This document shows positions 25,536-32,622 of a DNA stretch of 57,630 nt, in pieces. Both the position numbers and the translations under genes were made by a program. The DNA comes from Gemmatimonadota bacterium (GTDB lineage: Bacteria > Gemmatimonadota > Gemmatimonadetes > Gemmatimonadales > GWC2-71-9): assembly GCA_003222135.1 (NCBI GenBank), contig QHUM01000046.1:65664-123293 (forward strand), in the 5' to 3' direction. The notes under the pieces were generated by a model. The model was given only the letters and a program-made list of their open reading frames with translations, was not told the origin of the DNA and did no database searches. Numbering within the stretch: the stretch's first letter is position 1; each line of letters begins with the position of its first letter.

Positions 25536-26326
25536 AGCGGCCTCAAGTCTACATCGCCCCCGCCGTGCGCGGCCAGGGCGGCGCGGTATCCTTCGGGAAC
25601 GCCTGCATCGAAGAACTCGTCGGCCAGGCGCACACCGATCAGACGGTCGCTGCGAGCCAACGCCTGGAGCACAGGCACGTCGTCGAGCTCGGCACCCGGC
25701 GCGAGCCCGCGTCGCTCGGATTCGAAGAGGTCGAAGACCGACCCGTCGAACGCCATCCGGCCGATGGGCGTGAGGGCGGACCGGCCGCTGCCGGGGTCAA
25801 AGCGGTCGGCGCCGGGGCGTTTCGACGCCACGGCGAGGACGTCATAGAGCCCGTCGCCCCGCAGGCGACAGCGTGCCCGGCCGGTGGGACCCTTCGTCGC
25901 CGCGTCGCGCGCGTCGATCTCGGCGAGCAGGACGACCGGGCGCCCGGTGCGCCGGTGGGCGTCGAGCACGTGCCGCATCGGGTACGTGGCGCGGAACAGA
26001 TTGTCGGGCAGCATCACGGCGACGTGGTCCGCCCCGACGGCCGTGCGCGCGCAGGTGATCGCGTCGCCCAGGCCGCGCGGCTCGGGTTGCACGACGACGG
26101 CGGCGGTCAGGCGGTCGGGCGGTCGGGCGGCGAGGAACTCGGCGATCGCGGGTTTCGTGGGGCTCGTGACGACGACCACCCGCTCGATCCCGGCGGCCGC
26201 CGCCTCCTCCAGCGTCCATTGCAGCAGCGGTTTGCCGGCGACGGGGAGCAGCTCTTTGGGGATCGCACGGGCGAGCGGGGCGATGCGGGTCCCGCGTCCG
26301 CCACACGGGATGACGGCCGTCGTCAC
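25532..26326 (-). CDS. Nucleotide-sugar pyrophosphorylase (GalU/RmlA-like)
   Basis: A 264-residue nucleotidyltransferase. The N-terminus has the NTP-binding signature GGRGTRIAPLARAIPKELLPV with the sugar-phosphate Lys, then PRGLGDAITCAR near residue 85 and VMLPDNLF near 105 (metal-binding Asp). It would make a UDP- or dTDP-sugar from a sugar 1-phosphate; the length and order are nearest UTP-glucose-1-phosphate uridylyltransferase, but specificity is not certain. The start is GTG 26326, directly after the cNMP-domain stop. Confidence 0.82.
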   Translation of the reverse strand: MTTAVIPCGGRGTRIAPLARAIPKELLPVAGKPLLQWTLEEAAAAGIERVVVVTSPTKPAIAEFLAARPPDRLTAAVVVQPEPRGLGDAITCARTAVGADHVAVMLPDNLFRATYPMRHVLDAHRRTGRPVVLLAEIDARDAATKGPTGRARCRLRGDGLYDVLAVASKRPGADRFDPGSGRSALTPIGRMAFDGSVFDLFESERRGLAPGAELDDVPVLQALARSDRLIGVRLADEFFDAGVPEGYRAALAAHGGGDVDLRPL

Positions 26327-26785
26327 CTAGAACATGGACATGGCGAGGAACGACCGGAGGTTGTCGTTCGTGACGCGCAGCCGCGCGGAGAGCAGGCGCA
26401 CGACCGACCAGAGCACCTTGTACGCGATGTCGCGGTTGAAGTCGAGCAGCAGCTCGAAGTCGGACCGGGAGATCGTGATCAGGGTACAGGAGGAGTTCGC
26501 GATGGCGTCGGTGGAGCGCTCGGAGCGGTCGAAGATCGCCATTTCACCGAAGCTGGCCCCGGGCTTGAGCACGGCCAGCGCCTCCTCACCCGAACCCGGG
26601 ATCGTACGCGAGATCCGGACGTCGCCCTCCGAGATGATGAAAAGGCGGTTGCCGGGCTCGCCTTCCTTGAAGACGTGCTGCCCGACGGCGAATTTTTGTT
26701 CCCGGCAGACCTCGACGACGCGGGCGAGCTCCCCATCGTCCAAGTCCTGGAAGATCGCCGCTTGTTTCAGCAGCTTGAGATCCAC
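26327..26785 (-). CDS. Cyclic-nucleotide-binding domain protein without DNA-binding domain
   Basis: About 152 residues, essentially only a CAP-type cNMP-binding domain: AIFQDLDDGELARVVEVCRE, FKEGEPGNRLFIISEGDVRI and the phosphate cassette FGEMAIFDRSERSTDAIAN with conserved Glu and Arg. The C-terminal 35 residues form one helix and end without a helix-turn-helix, so it is not a Crp/Fnr transcription factor by itself. GTG 26785 is chosen because it directly precedes the domain. First gene of the overlapping five-gene run; 36 bp from a divergent start. Confidence 0.8.
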   Translation of the reverse strand: MDLKLLKQAAIFQDLDDGELARVVEVCREQKFAVGQHVFKEGEPGNRLFIISEGDVRISRTIPGSGEEALAVLKPGASFGEMAIFDRSERSTDAIANSSCTLITISRSDFELLLDFNRDIAYKVLWSVVRLLSARLRVTNDNLRSFLAMSMF

Positions 26786-26821
26786 GGGGTCGAAGCTACG
26801 AAACGCGTGTGGGAGGGGCAA

Positions 26822-27376
26822 GTGAAACCGTGGGTGACGTGGGCCGATCTCCTGACGGCGCTTCGGGTTCCCCTGGGGATCGCGTTTCCGTTCGTGCACC
26901 GTCCTGCGTGGCAGCTCGGACTCGTGGGCGCGGCCGCGGCATCGGACTTCTTCGACGGGATGTTGGCGCGGCGGCTCGGCCCCTCCCGCGCCGGCGCGAT
27001 GCTCGACCCGGTGGCGGACAAGGTGTTCGTGGCCGCCGCGTTGCTCACGGTGGCGGGACGGGGCGCGCTCCATCCGGTGGAAGTCCTCGGCGTGCTGGCC
27101 CGTGACATCGTCGCGGTGCTCGGCGCGCTGGGGGGATGGCTGCTGCGGCGCCCGCTCGCCCTGCCTGCGCGCGCGGGCGGGAAGGCCGTGACGGTGCTGC
27201 AGCTGCTCACGCTCGTCGCCGTGATCGCCGACTCAGCCTACGCGCGGCGGCTCGCCTGGGCCACCGCGGCGGTCGGTCTGTACGCGATTTGGGATTACGG
27301 GCGGGCGGCGACCCGGGGCAGGCGCGCGCCGTCGGACGGAGCCGGAGCGGGTGGGGGGGAGGCGGGACCGGCGTGA
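26822..27376 (+). CDS. CDP-alcohol phosphatidyltransferase
   Basis: A 184-residue membrane enzyme. The CDP-alcohol motif DG-x2-AR-x8-G-x3-D-x3-D is complete in DGMLARRLGPSRAGAMLDPV followed by AD (residues 41-62). About five hydrophobic helices follow. It transfers a phosphatidyl (or related) group from CDP-diacylglycerol to an alcohol, e.g. glycerol phosphate; the acceptor is not determined. GTG 26822 has GGAGGGG upstream. The last residues are Gly/Ala-rich and the stop overlaps the next start. Confidence 0.87.
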   Translation: MKPWVTWADLLTALRVPLGIAFPFVHRPAWQLGLVGAAAASDFFDGMLARRLGPSRAGAMLDPVADKVFVAAALLTVAGRGALHPVEVLGVLARDIVAVLGALGGWLLRRPLALPARAGGKAVTVLQLLTLVAVIADSAYARRLAWATAAVGLYAIWDYGRAATRGRRAPSDGAGAGGGEAGPA

Positions 27377-27897
27377 ATCGCACAATGGGGACGACACTGG
27401 CGTCGCTCGCGCTCGCGACCGCGCTCGCGGCTCAGGAGTTCCATCCGCCGCCCGTACAGCGCAGCCACGACGGTGGAACGCAGCTCGGGCTGTTTGGGTT
27501 CGGCGTGCGCGGCGGGCTCGATCTCGGAAGCCGCCAGCTCGTCCTCGGGGCCACGCTCGACGCGGGGAGCTTGTTCAACCGACGCATGCGCCTGCGTCCC
27601 TCCGCCGAAATCGGGATCTTCCACGGCGCCAACACGTACGTGGGAAGCTTCGAGGCCGCCTTCCGCTTCACCGGCGACGAGCAGGTCGCGACGCCGTACC
27701 TGGGCGGCGGGCTCAGCGTGGCAGGGCACGACGGCTGCTCCCTCGACCCGGACTGTCCGGGTCTCTGGGTGAACGTGCTGGTCGGTGTGGAGCTGCACTA
27801 CCGCTCGACGTTCAACTGGCTGCTCGAGTACCACGCAATGGACCTGTTCCGGCGCAACCGGATCTACGTGGGTCTCACGACGCGGCGGGGGAACTGA
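27373..27897 (+). CDS. Small outer-membrane beta-barrel-like protein
   Basis: A 174-residue exported protein (signal peptide ending ALATALAAQ). The mature part is a run of amphipathic strands with glycine and aromatic residues (GLFGFGVRGGLDLG, VGSFEAAFRF, TPYLGGGLSVAG) and ends with a strand before RRGN, suggesting an eight-strand barrel. Two Cys lie in DGCSLDPDCPG. Function unknown. GTG 27373 overlaps the upstream stop; ATG 27385 is an alternative start. Confidence 0.6.
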   Translation: MNRTMGTTLASLALATALAAQEFHPPPVQRSHDGGTQLGLFGFGVRGGLDLGSRQLVLGATLDAGSLFNRRMRLRPSAEIGIFHGANTYVGSFEAAFRFTGDEQVATPYLGGGLSVAGHDGCSLDPDCPGLWVNVLVGVELHYRSTFNWLLEYHAMDLFRRNRIYVGLTTRRGN

Positions 27898-27899
27898 CC

Positions 27900-28310
27900 G
27901 TGGCGGGCAACGTGCGCGAGGTCGTCGTGCGCTGGCGCGAGGAGCTCGACTTCGAAGGCGGCGCCCCGGGCCGACCGGCGATTCGCGTAGATGGAAACGG
28001 CGCCGCAGCCACGTCGCCCGTGGAGCTGTTGCTCCTCGCCGCGGCCACGTGCACGGCGTCGGACGTCGTCGTGATCCTCAAGAAGCAGCGCGTGACGCTG
28101 CGGTCCCTCGAGATCGCCGTCGATGGGACACGCCGCGAGACGGAGCCGCGACGCTACACGGCGATGCACTTCCGGTTCGCCGTCCGAGGGGACGGTGCGG
28201 ACGAGGCGAAGACGCGCCGGGCGATCGAGCTCTCGCTCGAGAAATACTGCTCGGTGGTGGCCTCGCTCGCCCCCGACATCCGCGTCACCTACGACGTCGC
28301 GCTTCAGTAG
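27900..28310 (+). CDS. OsmC/Ohr family protein
   Basis: A 136-residue OsmC-like protein. The two redox Cys that reduce organic hydroperoxides are present in the usual context: ELLLLAAATCTASDVVVIL near residue 53 and LEKYCSVVASL near 118. The N-terminal strand has VVVRWREELDFEGG. It belongs to the YhfA-like branch rather than Ohr proper, judged by length. The start GTG 27900 lies 2 bp after the preceding stop. Confidence 0.85.
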   Translation: MAGNVREVVVRWREELDFEGGAPGRPAIRVDGNGAAATSPVELLLLAAATCTASDVVVILKKQRVTLRSLEIAVDGTRRETEPRRYTAMHFRFAVRGDGADEAKTRRAIELSLEKYCSVVASLAPDIRVTYDVALQ

Positions 28311-28323
28311 CTCGCTCGGGTGC

Positions 28324-28773
28324 GTGCTCGCCCTCGCGGGCGGAGTGGCCGGGGTGCGGCCTGCACCGGGGCAACGCCTCGCGGCCACCGAGGTCGGGGC
28401 CGGTGCGACCGTCGTGGCGGCGCGGCGCTGGTTCTCCGGTGGGGAGATCGGCGTGGCGCGGCGGCCGGGAGGGCAGGGGCGCTTCGCCTTGAGCGCGGCG
28501 GGCGGAAGCTACGACGGGGCCGCGGGGGTGCGGCTGGCGGCGAGCGCGCAGTTCGTGCTCGAGCCCGGCGCCCGCAAGGGGGCGAGCCTGTACGGGGGGT
28601 TCGGCATCGCGTTCGCGGGTGCCACGTCCCAGCACGGCGCGGGTTATCTGACGGCGCTGCTGGGTCTCGAGTCAGCGCCGGGCCGAACGGCGGGCTGGTA
28701 CGCCGAGCTGGGCTTCGCGGGTGGGGTCCGGCTCGCAGCGGGGCGACGCTGGCGACGGCTGCCGTCTTCGTAG
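28324..28773 (+). CDS. Probable exported beta-strand protein, unknown
   Basis: About 149 residues, beginning with a short signal-like segment (LALAGGVAGVRPAPGQ) and continuing with Gly/Ala-rich amphipathic strands (GATVVAARRWFSGGEIGVAR, GASLYGGFGIAFAG, GWYAELGFAGGVRL) that suggest a small outer-membrane barrel. No domain is recognised. The start is uncertain; GTG 28324 is the first in frame after the OsmC stop. Confidence 0.5.
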   Translation: MLALAGGVAGVRPAPGQRLAATEVGAGATVVAARRWFSGGEIGVARRPGGQGRFALSAAGGSYDGAAGVRLAASAQFVLEPGARKGASLYGGFGIAFAGATSQHGAGYLTALLGLESAPGRTAGWYAELGFAGGVRLAAGRRWRRLPSS

Positions 28774-28781
28774 CAATGAAA

Positions 28782-28808
28782 CAGGGCGCCCCCGACCGGA
28801 GCGCCCTG
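28782..28808. terminator. Hairpin between convergent genes
   Basis: An 8-bp stem CAGGGCGC / GCGCCCTG with an 11-base loop lies 8 bp after one stop and 20 bp from a convergent stop. No T-run. A possible bidirectional terminator. Confidence 0.55.
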
Positions 28809-28828
28809 ATCGTTGCGCGGTGCGACGC

Positions 28829-29098
28829 TCAGGCGCTGGCGCCGACGGTCGCGCTCCGTCCCACCACGGGCCGGCAGTAGCGCTCGCCCAGCAGCCGCAG
28901 CTCGGTGATCTGCGGCTCGTCCAGCTCGGCGTACCGGTCGGCCAGGTACAACATCGTGTCGTCGAACCATTCCTTCTGATGCTCGGGGGTCGCTTCCAGG
29001 ACGCCACAGCGGAGGATGTGGGAGAACAACTCGTCTCGGGCCTGCTCAAAAGGGGTGGGGGTCGACAGCTTACGGGGTTCCGAACGCTTTTTGGCCAT
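28829..29098 (-). CDS. Small conserved-looking hypothetical protein
   Basis: An 89-residue soluble acidic protein, predicted mostly helical (FEQARDELFSHILRCGVLEA, EWFDDTMLYLADRYAELDEP). No domain recognised. A GAGAGGA ribosome site lies about 10 bases before the ATG. It is isolated on this strand between convergent and divergent neighbours. Confidence 0.65.
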   Translation of the reverse strand: MAKKRSEPRKLSTPTPFEQARDELFSHILRCGVLEATPEHQKEWFDDTMLYLADRYAELDEPQITELRLLGERYCRPVVGRSATVGASA

Positions 29099-29286
29099 GC
29101 AGGGGCATTCCTCTCTCGTGCTGAAGGCGCGGGGACGCGGATCGACGGCGCAGCAATGTAATAGGCTCAGGCGGGCGGTGCAAAGGGCCCGCGGCCGGCC
29201 GCGGAGGGTGGTATAATCAGACGGTGGACGGGGGCGGGAGGCGGCAAGGTGAAGCAGACGGGTCGCACTGTCGGGAAGGCGGACGC

Positions 29287-29595
29287 ATGAGCGACGAGAA
29301 AGACCAGGTGTACGGGCCGGAGCGGGCCCAGCGACTGGTAGCGATGCTGCGCGCGTTGGCCGAGCGCATTCAGGCGCTCGACCGGACGGGCCAGCTGCTC
29401 GATCGCGTGCCCGAATTGCAGAAATTGCTGGGCAACGCGCGCAGCGAGCTGTTCCACTATGAGGTGCGAGTGACGTACGACACGCCGGAGATCGCGGAGA
29501 GCCGGCGGATCGTCGAAGACGCCGAGCGGCCCGCTCGCGACGCCGCGGAAGAGGACGAGGACGAAGAGCCCTGGCGCAGGAGCCGTGACGAGTGA
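29287..29595 (+). CDS. Small acidic protein upstream of disulfide genes
   Basis: A 102-residue helical, charged protein ending in a Glu/Asp/Arg-rich tail (ARDAAEEDEDEEPWRRSRDE). The middle (LRALAERIQALDRTGQLLDR) looks like an amphipathic or coiled-coil helix. No domain recognised. The stop overlaps the start of the DsbA-like gene (GTGA), so it belongs to that operon. Confidence 0.65.
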   Translation: MSDEKDQVYGPERAQRLVAMLRALAERIQALDRTGQLLDRVPELQKLLGNARSELFHYEVRVTYDTPEIAESRRIVEDAERPARDAAEEDEDEEPWRRSRDE

Positions 29596-30272
29596 AGGGA
29601 TTCTACGCGCTGCTCGCCGCCGTCGCGCTGATCGGCGGGGGTGCGATCTGGTACGGCTCCCGCAACGCCCCGGGGCCGGCGGCGCCGGCGGCGCCGGTGG
29701 CGGGCGCAGCGCTCCCGGTGGTCACGAGCGACGGGTTCAAAGGCTTCACGCTGGGCGCGGACTCGGCCCCGATCGAGGTGACCGAGTACTCCGACTTCGA
29801 ATGCCCGTTCTGCGCGTCGTTCGCGACCGTGCAGATGCCGGTGATCCGCGAGCAGCTCATCGCGACGGGAAAGGTGCGCTGGCGCTATCGCGATTTCCCG
29901 CTCCCCAGCCACCAGTACTCGCGCTACGCTGCGCTCGCCGCGCAGTGTGCGGGCGAGCAGGGGAAGTTCTGGGAGATGCACGACCAGCTGTTCACCAACC
30001 ACCAGTGGGCCCAGACCGGTAAGAATCCGCGGTCGCTGTTCCGCGACTTCGCCAAGGCCGTCGGCCTGGACCTCGACAAGTACGACGCGTGCATGGATGG
30101 GCAGCGCTATGCGGGACGCATCCAGGCGAGCGTGCAGGAGGGCGAGGCGCTGGCGGTGGGCGGCACGCCGACGTTCTTCGTGAACGGCAAGCGGTTCGAC
30201 GGGCACCCCACGTCGGACGCCTTCAAGTCTCTGGTCGACGGCCTGACGAAGCAGACGAAGCCGCGGAAGTGA
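29592..30272 (+). CDS. DsbA-family thiol-disulfide oxidoreductase
   Basis: A 226-residue membrane-anchored thioredoxin-fold protein. One N-terminal helix (FYALLAAVALIGGGAIWYG) is followed by a Pro/Ala linker. The active site is CPFC in EYSDFECPFCASF (near residue 75) and the cis-Pro is in GGTPTFFVNGKRFDG (near 190). It forms disulfide bonds in exported proteins. The next gene encodes a VKOR membrane protein that would re-oxidise it, so the two act as a DsbA/DsbB-like system. The start is GTG 29592. Confidence 0.9.
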   Translation: MKGFYALLAAVALIGGGAIWYGSRNAPGPAAPAAPVAGAALPVVTSDGFKGFTLGADSAPIEVTEYSDFECPFCASFATVQMPVIREQLIATGKVRWRYRDFPLPSHQYSRYAALAAQCAGEQGKFWEMHDQLFTNHQWAQTGKNPRSLFRDFAKAVGLDLDKYDACMDGQRYAGRIQASVQEGEALAVGGTPTFFVNGKRFDGHPTSDAFKSLVDGLTKQTKPRK

Positions 30273-30706
30273 TGCGGCGCCGTCAGACGATGGTCGTCCT
30301 GGCATTGGCCGGCCTGCTGGTTGCCACCTACCTCTGGCTCTACAAGATCGGGGTGATCGGCGTGCTGCAGTGCGGCACCGGCGGCTGCGAGGCCGTGCAG
30401 GCGAGCCGCTACGCCGAGCTGCTCGGCGTCCCTGTGGCGTTCGTCGGGGTCGCGGGCTATGCAGCGCTCCTGGGCGTGGGGCTGGTCGGCGTGCAGCCGG
30501 CGTTCGCGGCCGATCGCCGGGTCACGCTGCTCCTCGCCGCGCTCGCCACCGTGGGGTTCGCGTTCGCGCTGTACCTCACTGCCATCGAGCTGTTCGTGCT
30601 GCACGCGATGTGTCGCTGGTGCGTCGTGTCGGCCGCGATCATCACGGCGATCTGGGTGCTGGCGCTCGACGGGCTGCGGCACGCTCCGGCCGCTCCGAAC
30701 CGCTAG
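30272..30706 (+). CDS. Vitamin K epoxide reductase (VKOR) family protein
   Basis: A 144-residue membrane protein with four hydrophobic segments. It has the loop Cys pair in LQCGTGGCEAVQASRYAELL (residues 31-50) and the quinone-side CxxC in HAMCRWCVVSA (near 113). These are the four Cys of bacterial VKOR, which passes electrons from DsbA-like proteins to quinone. The ATG overlaps the stop of the DsbA-like gene. No DsbB is present in the window. Confidence 0.92.
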   Translation: MRRRQTMVVLALAGLLVATYLWLYKIGVIGVLQCGTGGCEAVQASRYAELLGVPVAFVGVAGYAALLGVGLVGVQPAFAADRRVTLLLAALATVGFAFALYLTAIELFVLHAMCRWCVVSAAIITAIWVLALDGLRHAPAAPNR

Positions 30707-30717
30707 TATACGGCGCC

Positions 30718-32616
30718 ATGACTCCACGCTCGGAACCGCGGGCCGTCCCACGTGGCCGCTATCTCTTCACGCTGGCGCTCGGCGCGGTGGGCGTCGTGTA
30801 CGGGGACATCGGGACGAGCCCCCTGTACGCGATCCGCGAGTCGTTCTACGGCCCCCACGGCATCAGCGTCACCTCGGGCAACGTGCTCGGCGTCATGTCG
30901 ATGGTGTTCTGGTCGCTCGTGATCGTCGTCACGATCAAGTACCACATCGTGATCATCCGGGCCGACAACAAGGGCGAAGGCGGTGTGCTCGCCTTGATGG
31001 CGATGGTGAATGGGAGTCGGCTGGCGCGGGGGCTCTCGCCCCGCCGCATCATGATCGTTCTGGGCATTTTCGGGTCGGCGCTCCTGTACGCGGACGGCGC
31101 CCTCACGCCCGCGATCTCCGTGCTCAGCGCGGTCGAGGGGCTCGAGGTCGCGACGCCGGCGCTGGCCAGCTGGGTGCTCCCTGTGACGCTCGCAATTCTT
31201 GTGGGCCTGTTCCTGCTGCAGAGTCGCGGCACGGCCCGCATCGGCGCGATGTTCGGCCCCGTGATGCTCGTCTGGTTCGCCACTTTGGGCGTGCTGGGAT
31301 TGAGCCAGATCGTGCGGCAGCCGGAAGTGCTGGCCGCCGTGTCCCCCCATCATGCCGTGCGCTTCTTCGGTGAAAACACGCGACGGGGATTCGTGGTGCT
31401 GGGCGCCGTCTTCCTGGTCGTGACGGGCGGCGAAGCGCTGTACGCGGACCTCGGACACTTCGGCCATCGCGCGATCCAGCGCGCCTGGTTCGGCATCGCG
31501 CTCCCCTCCCTGATGCTTAACTACTTCGGCCAGGGGGCGCTCTTGCTCCGGGACTCGTCCGCGGCGGTCAACCCCTTCTACCACCTCGCCCCGAGCTGGG
31601 CCCTGTATCCACTGATCGCGCTCGCGACCGCGGCCACGATCATCGCCTCACAAGCCGTGATCTCGGGGGCGTTCTCGCTGACGCGTCAGGCGGTGCAGCT
31701 CGGGTACAGTCCGCGGCTCCGCATCGAGCATACGTCCTCGCGCGAGATCGGGCAGATCTACGTTCCGTCGGTCAACTGGGGCCTCATGCTGCTCACCTGC
31801 GTGCTGGTGCTCGGGTTCCGGACCTCGAGCAATGTCGCCGGGGCCTACGGCGTGGCCCTGTCCACCTTGATGCTCATCACGACGCTCATGTTCTATGTGA
31901 TGAGCCGCGAGGTGTGGGGCTGGAGCTTCCCTCGGGCCGCGGGCGTCGCCGGGCTGTTCCTGTGGGTGGACCTGCTCTTCTTCGCCGCGAACATGCTGAA
32001 GATTCGGTACGGTGGCTGGGTCCCCTTGGCGATCGCGGCGGTCATATTCCTGTTGATGACGACCTGGAAGCGCGGGCGCGAGATCCTCGGCAAGCGCATG
32101 CTGGAGAAGACGGTGCCGCTCAAGATGCTGCTCGCCGATCTAGCCGCAGAGCCGCCGCTCCGTGTGCCGGGCACGGCGGTCTTCATGTACGGTACGGCCG
32201 ACCACACGCCCCCGGCGCTCGTCCACAACCTGGCTCACAACAAGGTGCTGCACGAGAAGGTCGTGTTCCTCACCGTCGCGACGGAAGACGTCCCCCATGT
32301 CGAGTTGCGCGAGCGCGTGACGGTGAAGCACATCGGAAAGGGGTTCCACACCGTGGTCGCCCGCTACGGGTTCATGGACGACCCGGACATCGAAGACGTC
32401 CTGGAAGCCTGCCGCGTGAAGGCACTCGACATCCGGATCGAGGGGACGACGTTCTTCCTCGGTCGCGAGACCCTCGTCAGCTCCGATCGGCCCGGCATGG
32501 ACCAATGGCGCGCGACGTTGTTCGCGTTCATGTCGCGCAACGCCCTGCGGGCGACGGCCTTCTTCAAGATCCCGGCGAACCAGGTGTTCGAAGTCGGAGC
32601 CCAGGTCGAGCTGTAA
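30718..32616 (+). CDS. kup: KUP-family potassium transporter
   Basis: A 632-residue low-affinity K+ uptake protein, full length for the family. The N-terminal signature GVVYGDIGTSPLYAIRE is present near residue 25, followed by about twelve membrane helices (e.g. IRADNKGEGGVLALMAMV, FGSALLYADGALTPAISVLS, GALLLRDSSAAVNPFYHLAP) and a C-terminal cytosolic domain. It likely uses K+/H+ symport. It starts 11 bp after the VKOR gene, and its stop is 6 bp from the convergent acs stop. Confidence 0.95.
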   Translation: MTPRSEPRAVPRGRYLFTLALGAVGVVYGDIGTSPLYAIRESFYGPHGISVTSGNVLGVMSMVFWSLVIVVTIKYHIVIIRADNKGEGGVLALMAMVNGSRLARGLSPRRIMIVLGIFGSALLYADGALTPAISVLSAVEGLEVATPALASWVLPVTLAILVGLFLLQSRGTARIGAMFGPVMLVWFATLGVLGLSQIVRQPEVLAAVSPHHAVRFFGENTRRGFVVLGAVFLVVTGGEALYADLGHFGHRAIQRAWFGIALPSLMLNYFGQGALLLRDSSAAVNPFYHLAPSWALYPLIALATAATIIASQAVISGAFSLTRQAVQLGYSPRLRIEHTSSREIGQIYVPSVNWGLMLLTCVLVLGFRTSSNVAGAYGVALSTLMLITTLMFYVMSREVWGWSFPRAAGVAGLFLWVDLLFFAANMLKIRYGGWVPLAIAAVIFLLMTTWKRGREILGKRMLEKTVPLKMLLADLAAEPPLRVPGTAVFMYGTADHTPPALVHNLAHNKVLHEKVVFLTVATEDVPHVELRERVTVKHIGKGFHTVVARYGFMDDPDIEDVLEACRVKALDIRIEGTTFFLGRETLVSSDRPGMDQWRATLFAFMSRNALRATAFFKIPANQVFEVGAQVEL

Positions 32617-32622
32617 CGGCTG

